Shown in pieces: positions 17,294 through 26,327 of a stretch of 64,000 bases of DNA. A program made the position numbers and the translations under genes. This DNA is from Kineococcus xinjiangensis (GTDB lineage Bacteria; Actinomycetota; Actinomycetes; Actinomycetales; Kineococcaceae), in NCBI RefSeq assembly GCF_002934625.1, contig NZ_PTJD01000002.1, positions 62,001 to 126,000 of the forward strand. Reading direction: 5' to 3'. The notes under the pieces are model-generated. The model had not been told where the DNA came from, ran no database searches, and was given only the letters and a program-made list of their open reading frames with translations. Numbering within the stretch: the first letter of the stretch is position 1; each line of letters starts with the position of its first letter.

Positions 17294-18583
17294 TCAGCCA
17301 CCGAGCAGGTCGTGCCGCACGACGGTCTGCTCGCGGTCCGGGCCGACGCCCACCGCGGAGATCCGCGCGCCGCTGATCTCCTCCAGCCGCTCCACGTAGC
17401 GCTGCGCCGCCTTCGGCAGCTCGTCGAAGCTGCGCGCGCCCGTGATGTCCTCGGTCCAGCCGTCGAGGAACTCGTAGACCGGCTTGGCGTGGTGGAAGTC
17501 CGTCTGCGTCATCGGCATCTCGTCGTGGCGCACCCCGTCGACGTCGTACGCCACGCAGACCGGGATGCGCTCCCAGCCAGTGAGGGTGTCCAGCTTCGTC
17601 AGCACGAAGTCCGTCACGCCGTTGATGCGAGCCGCGTAGCGGGCGATCGGCGCGTCGTACCAGCCGCAGCGGCGCGGCCGGCCCGTCGTGGTGCCGTACT
17701 CGCCGCCGTCGGCGCGCAGCTTCTCCCCGTCCGCGTCCAGCAGCTCCGTCGGGAACGGGCCCTCGCCGACGCGGGTCGTGTACGCCTTGACGACGGCGAT
17801 GATCCGGTCGATGCGGTTCGGCGGCACCCCGCTGCCCGTGCAGGCGCCCGCCGAGACGGCGCTGGAGGACGTCACGAACGGGTAGGTGCCGTGGTCGATG
17901 TCCAGCAGCGTGGCCTGGCCGGCCTCGAACAGCACCATCTCGCCGCGGTCGAGGGCGCTCGTCAGCTCCAGCGCGGTGTCGCGGACCATCGGCCGCAGCC
18001 GCTCCGCGTACGCCAGCAGCTCCTCGGCCACCTCGTCCACCGTGATGGCCCGGCGGTTGTACACCTTCACCAGCAGGTGGTTCTTCTGGTCCAGGGCGCC
18101 CTCGAGCTTCTGCCGCAGGATGCCCTCGTCGAAGAGGTCCTGGATGCGGATGCCCACCCGGTTGATCTTGTCGGCGTAGGTGGGGCCGATGCCCCGGCCC
18201 GTCGTGCCGATGCGGCGCTTGCCCAGGAAGCGCTCGGTGACCTTGTCGATCGTGCGGTGGTACGGCGCGATGACGTGCGCGTTGGCCGAGACGAGCAGGC
18301 GGGAGCAGTCGACCCCGCGTGCGGTCAGCCCCTCCAGCTCCTCGAACAGCACGGAGAGGTCGACGACGACCCCGTTGCCGATGACCGGGGTGACGCCCGG
18401 GGTGAGGATGCCGGACGGCAGCAGGTGCAGCGCGTACTTCTCGGAGCCCACCACGACCGTGTGCCCGGCGTTGTTGCCGCCGTTGAACTTCACGACGTAG
18501 TCGGCCCGCGCGCCGAGCGCGTCGGTCGCCTTGCCCTTGCCCTCGTCGCCCCACTGGGCCCCGACGAGCACGATCGCGGGCAT
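17294..18583 (-). CDS. purA: Adenylosuccinate synthetase
   Basis: This 429-residue enzyme makes adenylosuccinate from IMP, aspartate and GTP, the first committed step to AMP. It begins [18 protein letters not shown] (GTP loop GDEGKGK, residues 12-18) and continues with [40 protein letters not shown] and [11 protein letters not shown]. Length and motifs are complete. ATG 18583 follows CAGGGGATCTG. A renalase-like gene, DUF3151 and the LOV phosphatase gene lie upstream on the same strand, but the 224-base gap before purA suggests its own promoter. Confidence 0.97.
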   Translation of the reverse strand: MPAIVLVGAQWGDEGKGKATDALGARADYVVKFNGGNNAGHTVVVGSEKYALHLLPSGILTPGVTPVIGNGVVVDLSVLFEELEGLTARGVDCSRLLVSANAHVIAPYHRTIDKVTERFLGKRRIGTTGRGIGPTYADKINRVGIRIQDLFDEGILRQKLEGALDQKNHLLVKVYNRRAITVDEVAEELLAYAERLRPMVRDTALELTSALDRGEMVLFEAGQATLLDIDHGTYPFVTSSSAVSAGACTGSGVPPNRIDRIIAVVKAYTTRVGEGPFPTELLDADGEKLRADGGEYGTTTGRPRRCGWYDAPIARYAARINGVTDFVLTKLDTLTGWERIPVCVAYDVDGVRHDEMPMTQTDFHHAKPVYEFLDGWTEDITGARSFDELPKAAQRYVERLEEISGARISAVGVGPDREQTVVRHDLLGG

Positions 18584-18807
18584 CAGATCCCCTGCTTCCC
18601 TCTCCGGCTGCTGCTCGCGCTGGGCGTCTCCGCGCGACGGCCGCCACCCGCCTGCGGCAGGGCCGTGCTCCTGCGGCACGGACAGCTCCTCGACAGGACG
18701 GCCGCGACGGACCGCCGCAGAGCGTACCCGCTGCGTGGCCCTCACCCCGCCCCGCTGTGGACGGGGGCACCCTCCCGGCGCAGCCGACCGCCCGCGCCGT
18801 CAGCCCG

Positions 18808-19860
18808 TCAGCCCGCCAGGCGCTCGAGCAGGTGCAGGCCCAGCGCCCGGCCGGACAGGAACGCCCCCTCCACCTTCGACGCCGGGCCCCACGCGTCACC
18901 GCAGACCCCCACCCGGCTCGCCGCGTCGTAGCCGAAGGGCCGCCCGTGCTGCTTCGGCGACCTGGCCAGGGACCAGCGGTGCGCGTACGTCCACTCCGGG
19001 GGCGGGGCGGCGCACCCGGCCAGCAGCAGCCCCAGCTCCGCCAGCACCGGCTCGACCACGGCCTCGGGGTCCTCCAGGTGCCCCGCCGCCAGGCCGGGCG
19101 CGGCGTGGGCGACGAGCACCGCGGCGCCGTCGCCGCGGCGCCGGCCGTCGTCGGCGACGAAGGACAGGAGCGGGGAGTCGTTGACGAAGGCGCCGTCCAG
19201 CTCCGGCCACCAGCGCTGCCGCCACCCGGCGCACACCGCGACGGCGGGCTGCCACTCCCATCCGCCCAGCACGCCGAGGCGGGCGGCCACGTCCACGGGC
19301 AGCAGGTCCGCCGCCTGCGGGTCCGGCATCGCCAGGACCACCGCGGCGGCGCTGCCCGCTCGACCGGCGCCCTCCACGCGCGGCGCGCCGGGCCCGGCCA
19401 CCACCGCCTCCACCTCGTGCTGCTGGACCACGTCCAGCCCCGCGACCAGGTCCGCGACCAGGGACCGCAGGCCCGCCGGTGCGGCCCAGCGCACCGGACC
19501 GGTGGAGGTGCTGCCGGGGTCCAGCCGCGCCCCGTCCGCCGCGGCCCCGGAGACCACGTGCAGGCGCTGTGTCCACTCCCGCGCCAGGCCGCGGGCGCGC
19601 CAGGCGTCCACGACCGCCGCGAACGCCGGGTCGGAGACCGTGAAGTACGCCGCGCCGGTGTCGACCGGCCGCACGCCCTCCCCACCGGGGACGGGCAGCC
19701 GCCGCGACGCCATCCGCCCGCCGGGCACCCGGGCCCGGTCGAGCACGCGCACGGGCACCCCGGCGTCGTGCAGGACGCGCGCGCAGGCCGCCCCGGAGAT
19801 CCCCGCGCCGACCACCGCGACCGGGGCGGCCGCGGCGGCCGCGGCGGCGGCACCCACCAC
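18808..19860 (-). CDS. Renalase-like NAD(P)/FAD-dependent oxidoreductase
   Basis: This 350-residue protein opens with an Ala-rich stretch and the FAD motif VAVVGAGISGAACARVLHDAGV, then the hallmark PGGRMASRR and DTGAAYFTV. The C terminus RVGVCGDAWGPASKVEGAFLSGRALG is the second FAD contact. This layout fits renalase-like amine oxidase family members. The start is GTG 19860 or 19857, right after the DUF3151 stop; the GCC-rich start encodes nine alanines of uncertain reality. The physiological substrate is unknown, but translational coupling to DUF3151 is likely. Confidence 0.8.
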   Translation of the reverse strand: MVGAAAAAAAAAPVAVVGAGISGAACARVLHDAGVPVRVLDRARVPGGRMASRRLPVPGGEGVRPVDTGAAYFTVSDPAFAAVVDAWRARGLAREWTQRLHVVSGAAADGARLDPGSTSTGPVRWAAPAGLRSLVADLVAGLDVVQQHEVEAVVAGPGAPRVEGAGRAGSAAAVVLAMPDPQAADLLPVDVAARLGVLGGWEWQPAVAVCAGWRQRWWPELDGAFVNDSPLLSFVADDGRRRGDGAAVLVAHAAPGLAAGHLEDPEAVVEPVLAELGLLLAGCAAPPPEWTYAHRWSLARSPKQHGRPFGYDAASRVGVCGDAWGPASKVEGAFLSGRALGLHLLERLAG

Positions 19861-19862
19861 GG

Positions 19863-20285
19863 CTACGCCAGGCCGAGGACCCGCGCGGCCTCGGGGTCGC
19901 AGTCGGCGAGGAAGGTGCGACAGCGCGCCGCCTCCTCCTCCTCGCGGATCGCGCCGGCCGCGTGGCCGAGGACGGCGAGCGCCCGCAGGAACCCGCGGTT
20001 CGGCTCGTGCGACCACGGCACCGGGCCCGCCCCCCGCCAGCCCGAGCGGCGCAGCGCGTCGAGGCCGCGGTGGTAGCCGGTGCGGGCGAAGGCGTAGGCG
20101 GTGATCGTCTCCCCGTCGGCGAGGGCGCGCTCGGCCAGCAGCGCCCAGGCCAGCGACGCCGCCGGGTGCGCGGCCGCGACCTCCTCGGGGTCGGTGCCCG
20201 CGGCCAGCGCGTCGGTCACGGCCGGGTCGGCGGGCAGGTGCGTGGGCGGGGTCGGCAGGAGGTTGCCGTGCGGCGGGTGGGCCAC
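19863..20285 (-). CDS. DUF3151 domain protein
   Basis: This 140-residue soluble protein matches actinobacterial DUF3151: LPADPAVTDALAAGTDPEEVAAAHPAASLAWALLAE in segments, ITAYAFARTGYHRGLDALRRSGWRG, VPWSHEPNRGFLRAL and CRTFLADCDPEAA. GTG 20285 follows GAGAGGACACGACG. It is typically found near fructose-bisphosphate aldolase and purA in actinobacteria, as it is here within a few kilobases. Function is unknown. Confidence 0.88.
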   Translation of the reverse strand: MAHPPHGNLLPTPPTHLPADPAVTDALAAGTDPEEVAAAHPAASLAWALLAERALADGETITAYAFARTGYHRGLDALRRSGWRGAGPVPWSHEPNRGFLRALAVLGHAAGAIREEEEAARCRTFLADCDPEAARVLGLA

Positions 20286-20341
20286 CGTCGTGTCCTCTCG
20301 GAAGGGGGCGGGTCGGAAGGGAGCGGGTCGGGAGGGGCGGG

Positions 20342-22585
20342 TCAGGAGGTCGGGGCGCCGGGTTCCCCCGGCGGGGACGACCGTAGCTCCACCCACACGA
20401 GCTTGCCGCGCCGCGTCGGCGCCCAGCCCCACTCCCCCAGCCGGGCGACGAGCCGCATGCCGTGGCCGCCGCCCCCGTCGGGCCGGGGCTCCACCACCTG
20501 CGGCCCCACCGGGTTGGCGTCCTCGACCTCGATGCGCAGCCCCGCGTCCGTCTCGAACAGCCGCAGGTCCACCTCCCCACCGCCGTGCAGGACGGCGTTC
20601 GCCACGAGCTCGGAGACGGCGATCTCCGCCTGCGGGCCGCAGTGCAGCCCCCACACCGCGCAGGCGCGCAGCGTGGCGTGGCGCGCCTTCCCGATCGAGG
20701 AGGCCTCCCCGGGCAGCCGCCAGCGCCGACGCCGCGGCAGCTCCGGCTGCTCCACCGCGGCGGGCACGGACGGGACGCGCACCACCACCAGGGCGGTGTC
20801 GTCCTCCGGGGCGTCCCCCAGCGCGGCGAGCAGCTCCCGTCCGATGCCGGCGGCGTCCTCGGCCGTGGCGGCCTCCAGGGCCGCCACCAGGTCGCCGAAG
20901 CCGTCCCGCATCGGGCGGCGGCGCTGCTCGATGAGGCCGTCGGTGTAGAAGACGAGCACGTCACCCGGCGACAGGGAGCGCTCCCGCGTGGGGCGGGGGC
21001 GGTCCCCCAGGCCCACGAGCGTGCCGGTGGCCTCGCTGAGCACCTCCACGCGGGCCCTGCCGCCGGGGTCGGCGGGGCGGCGCAGCAGCGGCGGCAGGTG
21101 CCCCGCGCTGGACCAGGCCAGCTCCCACTCCCCGTCGTCGAGGCGGGACAGGGTCGCGTAGACGGCGCTGGCCATGCGGGGGATGCGCATCGCGGCGGCC
21201 AGGGAGTCCACCCGCTGCAGGACGCTGCCGGGGTCGTGCAGGTCGTGGGCGTAGGCGCGCAGCACCGAGCGCAGCTGCCCCATGGCCGCGGCGGCCTCCA
21301 CGTCGTGCCCGACGACGTCGCCGATGACCACACCCGCGACGCCGTCGGCGAGCTGCAGCACGTCGTACCAGTCCCCCCCGAGCTGCGCGTGCTCGCGGTT
21401 GGGCTCGTAGTGCGCCCACACGTCGAGGTCCTCGACGCGGGCCACCTCGGGCAGCAGGCTGCGCTGCAGGGTCTCCGCCAGCGCCTGCTCGCGGGCGTGC
21501 AGGCGCTGGCTGCCCAGCGCCAGGCCGGTGCGGCGGGCGGCCTCGGCCACGAGCGCGGCGTCGTCCGGGGCCAGCACCGGGGCGGAGCGCCGCTCCACGG
21601 CCCCGGGTGGTCCCGGGGGCCCGGGCGGCCCGGCGGGGCCGTCGGAGCGGCGCCGGCCGCGGTGGGCGCCGACCACGAGCAGCCCGAACACCTCGCCGCC
21701 ACCCGCCACGGGCACCACGACCGCGCGCCCGCCCGCGTGGGGCGCCAGCAGCGCCCCGAGCCAGTGCGCCAGCGGCTGCTCGGCCTCCGCGGGCACGTCC
21801 GCGAGGTCGACCTCCACGGGGGCGACGGCGGCCGGGGCCCCCTCCCGCTCGCGGGGGACGGTGAGGAGCCCGGCGAGGGGGTCGGCGCTCCAGCGCTCCC
21901 GGGCGGCGGCGGGCAGCCGCGCCCCGTGCAGCTGCTCGGCGGCCGCGGCGAGCGTCCCGCTGACCGCGCCGACCTCGACGTCCGGCTCCACCCGCAGCGC
22001 GAGCGCCCAGTCCACGACGTCGCGGGTGAGCAGCCCCGCGGCGGTGCGCAGCGCCTCGGGGGCGTCGAGCTGGGCCACGGCGTCGCTCAGCTCCAGCAGC
22101 AGCGACAGGCGCGCGCGGGACTGCCGCTCCGCGCCGTAGGCCCGTTCCAGCTCCCCCTCGGTGCGGACGCGCTCGGTCACGTCGCTGAGCGCCGCCACGA
22201 AGCTCACCAGCTCTCCGCGCTCGTCGCGCACGGGCGCCAGCGAGACCTGGTTCCAGAACGGCGTCCCGTCCGCGCGGTGGTTGAGCAGCGTCACCACCGC
22301 CGCCTCGCTGCGCTCCACGGCGCGGCGCAGCGCCTCCACGGCGGCGGGGTCCGTGCCGGGGCCCTGCAGGAACCGGCAGTTGCGGCCCAGGACGTCGGCG
22401 GCGGCGTAGCCGGTGGTGCGGGTGAAGGCCTCGTTGGCCCACACGAGCGGGTTGTCGGGCTGGTGCGGGTCGGTGACGACGACGGCGAGGTCGGCGGCCT
22501 CCACCGCCAGCTCGCTGAGCCGGCGGAGGGCGGAGGCGACGCCGGAGGACACGCCCTCGACGGGCGCGTCGCTGCGCTCGGCCAT
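20342..22585 (-). CDS. LOV-GAF-PP2C(SpoIIE)-HATPase signalling protein
   Basis: This 747-residue multidomain protein starts with a LOV-type PAS domain (about residues 25-140) with the photoactive-cysteine motif GRNCRFLQ (Cys70) and FMN contacts Asn102 and Asn112. The usual conserved Gln of the last strand is Leu133 (FVAALSDVTE). A GAF-like region follows (about 160-370), then a SpoIIE/PP2C phosphatase (GGDWYD near 402, GDVVGHD, YTDGLIE) and an RsbW-like ATPase (SELVANAVLHGGG near 660, GGHGMRLVARLG). A GC-rich Gly/Pro linker lies before the phosphatase. ATG 22585 follows GAGGAGTGACCGACGC. It probably dephosphorylates and rephosphorylates a STAS anti-anti-sigma factor in response to blue light; the STAS gene next door is divergent. 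Confidence 0.88.
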   Translation of the reverse strand: MAERSDAPVEGVSSGVASALRRLSELAVEAADLAVVVTDPHQPDNPLVWANEAFTRTTGYAAADVLGRNCRFLQGPGTDPAAVEALRRAVERSEAAVVTLLNHRADGTPFWNQVSLAPVRDERGELVSFVAALSDVTERVRTEGELERAYGAERQSRARLSLLLELSDAVAQLDAPEALRTAAGLLTRDVVDWALALRVEPDVEVGAVSGTLAAAAEQLHGARLPAAARERWSADPLAGLLTVPREREGAPAAVAPVEVDLADVPAEAEQPLAHWLGALLAPHAGGRAVVVPVAGGGEVFGLLVVGAHRGRRRSDGPAGPPGPPGPPGAVERRSAPVLAPDDAALVAEAARRTGLALGSQRLHAREQALAETLQRSLLPEVARVEDLDVWAHYEPNREHAQLGGDWYDVLQLADGVAGVVIGDVVGHDVEAAAAMGQLRSVLRAYAHDLHDPGSVLQRVDSLAAAMRIPRMASAVYATLSRLDDGEWELAWSSAGHLPPLLRRPADPGGRARVEVLSEATGTLVGLGDRPRPTRERSLSPGDVLVFYTDGLIEQRRRPMRDGFGDLVAALEAATAEDAAGIGRELLAALGDAPEDDTALVVVRVPSVPAAVEQPELPRRRRWRLPGEASSIGKARHATLRACAVWGLHCGPQAEIAVSELVANAVLHGGGEVDLRLFETDAGLRIEVEDANPVGPQVVEPRPDGGGGHGMRLVARLGEWGWAPTRRGKLVWVELRSSPPGEPGAPTS

Positions 22586-22766
22586 GCGTCGGTCACTCCT
22601 CGTCGGTGGGGTCCGGGGAGCGGCGCGCACGGCCGCGGGGGCGGCCGCTTTCCCAGGACTGGCTCCCATGTTCTACCGTGCGGCTGCGGCTCGCGCGTTC
22701 GTGCGCGGGCCGGGCGGGAGTGCTTCGAGCTCGGCGCCCGCCGTCGCGAGGGGGGTCGGAGGGGAC

Positions 22767-23183
22767 ATGGCGAGGGACACGACGCCGCCGGGCGAGAGCA
22801 GCGCGGACCGCCAGCCGGACATCCGCGCCGTCGACCCGGGGTCAGTCCACGTGCTGTACGAGCCCCGCGCGACCCGCGTGGTCCTCACCGGCGAGATCGA
22901 CGCGGAGCTCGGCCCGGACCTGCTGGAGGCCGCCGAGGACGCGCTGTCCTCCGGCCGCCCGGTGCAGGTGGACGCCCACCACGTCACGTTCATGGACTCC
23001 ACGGGCCTGGCGTTCCTGGCGCGGCTGGCCTCCCGCTCCCGCGGGCGGCGCGTGACGCTGATCCGGCCGCCGGCGGTGGTGCGCTTCCTCATCGAGACCA
23101 CGAACATCGTGCAGCTGCTCGACGTGGTCGACGAGGAGCCGTCCCTGGCCCAGCACGGCGATCCGGGGCCCGAGCCCGCCTGA
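22767..23183 (+). CDS. STAS domain anti-anti-sigma factor-like protein
   Basis: This 138-residue protein has a STAS domain: RVVLTGEIDAELGPDLLEAAEDAL, VDAHHVTFMDSTGLAFLARL with the phosphorylatable Ser of the DSTG motif, and IVQLLDVV. ATG 22767 follows GGAGGGGAC. It is divergent from the LOV-PP2C-HATPase gene across 181 bases, so the two likely form a partner-switch pair: the kinase/phosphatase domains act on this Ser and the free STAS protein frees a sigma factor. No sigma factor gene is in the window. Confidence 0.9.
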   Translation: MARDTTPPGESSADRQPDIRAVDPGSVHVLYEPRATRVVLTGEIDAELGPDLLEAAEDALSSGRPVQVDAHHVTFMDSTGLAFLARLASRSRGRRVTLIRPPAVVRFLIETTNIVQLLDVVDEEPSLAQHGDPGPEPA

Positions 23184-23300
23184 GGCACCCCCGCAACGGG
23201 GCACAGGAGCCGCTCTGCGGGCCGCGCGCCGGCCGGGCGTCCCTCGGGGGCGCGACGGGGGCCGCGACACCTCAGGGCGCAGCCGGAGCCGCGACACGGC

Positions 23301-23335
23301 AGGAGGGGCGGGTGCGCAGCGCACCCGCCCCTCCT
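23301..23335. terminator. Bidirectional terminator, 15-bp perfect stem
   Basis: Arms AGGAGGGGCGGGTGC and complement flank the five-base loop GCAGC. It sits between the convergent STAS and aldolase genes and could serve both. Confidence 0.75.
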
Positions 23336-23379
23336 GGCCGTGGACCGCCGGGCTCAGCCCGTCGCGCCGGTCGGCCTCG

Positions 23380-24399
<1,020 letters not shown>

Positions 24400-24564
24400 G
24401 TCACAGCTCCTGCTGACGGCGGCTAACGGCGGGTCGATCCTGGCACGAGCGGCGCACGACCCGACAGCAGGTGCGCGCAAGGATTCCGCTCCGCGCGCCC
24501 GCCGCCCCCGGGCAGCACGGCGTCCGGATGCCGCCGCGCCCCGCCCGTGCCAGCGTGGGGGGCC

Positions 24565-25149
24565 ATGAGCGATCAGCAGCTGAACGGCAGGAAGGTCGCG
24601 TTCCTCGTCGCCCCCGAGGGCATCGAGCAGGTGGAGCTGACGGCCCCCTGGGAGGCGGTCCGGGAGGCCGGCGGACAGCCGGTGCTGCTCTCCACCGACA
24701 CCGGTGAGGTGCAGGCCTTCAACCACCTCGACAAGGCGGACACCTTCGAGGTGGACCTCCGCGTCTCCGACGCCTCCGTGAGCGAGTACGACGCCCTCGT
24801 GCTCCCCGGCGGCGTCGCCAACCCCGACGCCCTGCGGACGGACTCCTACGCCGTCGCGTTCGTGAAGCAGTTCACCGCCTCCGTCCGCCCGGTCGCCGCC
24901 ATCTGCCACGCGCCCTGGACGCTGGTGGAGGCAGACGCGGTGCGGGGTCGGCGGATGACGTCCTGGCCGAGCCTGGCCACCGACCTGCGCAACGCGGGCG
25001 CGGAGTGGGTGGACGAGGAGGTCGTGGTGGACACCAGCGGCCCCGGGCCCCTCATCACCAGCCGCAACCCCGGCGACCTCGACGCGTTCTGCGCCGCGCT
25101 CGTGCAGCACGTGGCGGCCTCCGCCGAGCAGCGGGCGGGGGTGTCCTGA
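24565..25149 (+). CDS. DJ-1/PfpI family protein
   Basis: This 194-residue protein is a type 1 glutamine-amidotransferase-like PfpI protein, often linked to glyoxal/glycation stress. It shows GRKVAFLVAPEGIEQVELTAPW, YDALVLPGGVANPDALR and the nucleophile elbow AAICHAPW with the catalytic Cys, followed by GRRMTSWPSLATDLRNAGAEWVDEEV. ATG 24565 follows GTGGGGGG. The next gene, an F420-type oxidoreductase, starts two bases after its stop, so they form one transcript. Confidence 0.9.
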   Translation: MSDQQLNGRKVAFLVAPEGIEQVELTAPWEAVREAGGQPVLLSTDTGEVQAFNHLDKADTFEVDLRVSDASVSEYDALVLPGGVANPDALRTDSYAVAFVKQFTASVRPVAAICHAPWTLVEADAVRGRRMTSWPSLATDLRNAGAEWVDEEVVVDTSGPGPLITSRNPGDLDAFCAALVQHVAASAEQRAGVS

Positions 25150-25150
25150 C

Positions 25151-26152
25151 GTGGCGGACGTGAGGATCGGCTACACCTGCATGAGCGAGCAGTCCGACCC
25201 GCGCGCGCTGGTGCGTGACGCCGCGGCGGCGGAGGAGGCCGGCTTCGACCTGGTCGTCTTCTCCGACCACTACTCGCCGTGGCTGACGTCGCAGGGCCAC
25301 GCCCCCTACGTCTGGACGGTGCTGGGCGCGGCGACGCAGGTGACGTCCCGCGTGGAGCTCATGACGTACGTGACGTGCCCGACGATGCGCTACCACCCCG
25401 CCGTGGTGGCGCAGAAGGCGGCGACCACGGCGATCCTGTCCGAGGGGCGCTTCAGCCTCGGCCTCGGGTCCGGGGAGAACCTCAACGAGCACACCGTGGG
25501 CCTGGGCTGGCCGGGCGTGGACGAGCGGCAGGACATGCTCGAGGAGGCCCTGGAGATCATCTCCGCGCTCTTCGACGGCGACCTCGTCACCTACGCCGGG
25601 GAGCACTTCCGGGTGGACTCCTCGCGGCTGTGGGACCTGCCCTCGCGGCGGGTGCCCATCGGCATCGCCGTCTCCGGGGAGCAGTCGGCGCCCCGCTTCG
25701 CCCCCTACGGCGACTTCATGGTCGCGGTGGAGCCGGACCCGTCCCTGGGGCGGATGTGGGACGAGGCCCGCGGCATGGGCCCCTCGCGCAAGGTGGGCCA
25801 GCTGCCGGTGTGCTGGGACGCCGACCGCGACGCGGCCGTGCAGCGCGCCCACGAGCAGTTCCGCTGGTTCGCGGGCGGCTGGAAGGTGAACGCCGACCTG
25901 CCGACGACGGCCGGGTTCTCGGGGGCGTCGCAGTTCGTGCGGCCGGAGGACGTGGCGGAGCAGATCCCCTGCGGCGACGACGTCGACGCGGTCGTGGAGG
26001 CGGCGCGGGCGTTCTTCGACGCGGGGTTCACGGACCTGGCGCTGGTGCAGATCGGCGGCGAGCACCAGGAGCCGTTCCTGCGGGCCGCGCAGGAGCGGCT
26101 CCTCCCGGCGCTGCGGGAGGCCGCGGAGTCCTCGGACCCCTCCCCCTCCTGA
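25151..26152 (+). CDS. LLM class F420-dependent oxidoreductase (TIGR03557-like)
   Basis: This 333-residue protein has the luciferase-like barrel: IGYTCMSEQSDPRALVRDAAAAEEAGFDL, FSDHYSPWLTSQGHAPYVW, YVTCPTMRYHPAVVAQKAATT and GRFSLGLGSGENLNEHTVG, which recalls the TIGR03557 group of F420-dependent enzymes. GTG 25151 is two bases after the DJ-1 stop. It is not close to the truncated paralogue at the window start. The substrate is unknown. Confidence 0.88.
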   Translation: MADVRIGYTCMSEQSDPRALVRDAAAAEEAGFDLVVFSDHYSPWLTSQGHAPYVWTVLGAATQVTSRVELMTYVTCPTMRYHPAVVAQKAATTAILSEGRFSLGLGSGENLNEHTVGLGWPGVDERQDMLEEALEIISALFDGDLVTYAGEHFRVDSSRLWDLPSRRVPIGIAVSGEQSAPRFAPYGDFMVAVEPDPSLGRMWDEARGMGPSRKVGQLPVCWDADRDAAVQRAHEQFRWFAGGWKVNADLPTTAGFSGASQFVRPEDVAEQIPCGDDVDAVVEAARAFFDAGFTDLALVQIGGEHQEPFLRAAQERLLPALREAAESSDPSPS

Positions 26153-26179
26153 TCCCCGCGGCGGGAGCTCGCGGGGCCG

Positions 26180-26239
26180 GGCGGGGACGTTCGGCCACGA
26201 CACGCCCGCGCGTCGCGTGCGGAACGTCCCCGCCCCGGT
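26180..26239. repeat. 60-bp inverted-repeat unit, copy A of a tandem pair
   Basis: The unit starts GGCGGGGACGTTC and ends with the complementary GGAACGTCCCCGCC; its inside is an imperfect hairpin with CACGACACGC against GCGTCGCGTG. It is nearly identical to copy B 73 bases downstream (one base differs in the middle, C26211 against T26284). It lies between the convergent oxidoreductase and dehydrogenase genes. Confidence 0.8.
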
Positions 26240-26252
26240 GCCGGCCCGCTGA

Positions 26253-26312
26253 GGCGGGGACGTTCGGCCACGACACGCCCGCGTGTCGCGTGCGGAACGT
26301 CCCCGCCCCGGT
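26253..26312. repeat. 60-bp inverted-repeat unit, copy B of a tandem pair
   Basis: This direct repeat of the unit at 26180 has the central T that makes the inner stem (ACACGC with GCGTGT) perfect. It ends 16 bases before the stop of the convergent dehydrogenase gene. Likely roles are termination from both directions or a mobile-palindrome type of repeat. Confidence 0.8.
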
Positions 26313-26327
26313 CAGCACCCGCCCCGG

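Noticed and set aside
18584-18807. RNA gene or riboswitch upstream of purA
   Set aside because: I see no cloverleaf, purine-riboswitch core or conserved stem set in this 224-base gap; it looks like plain GC-rich spacer and probably holds the purA promoter.
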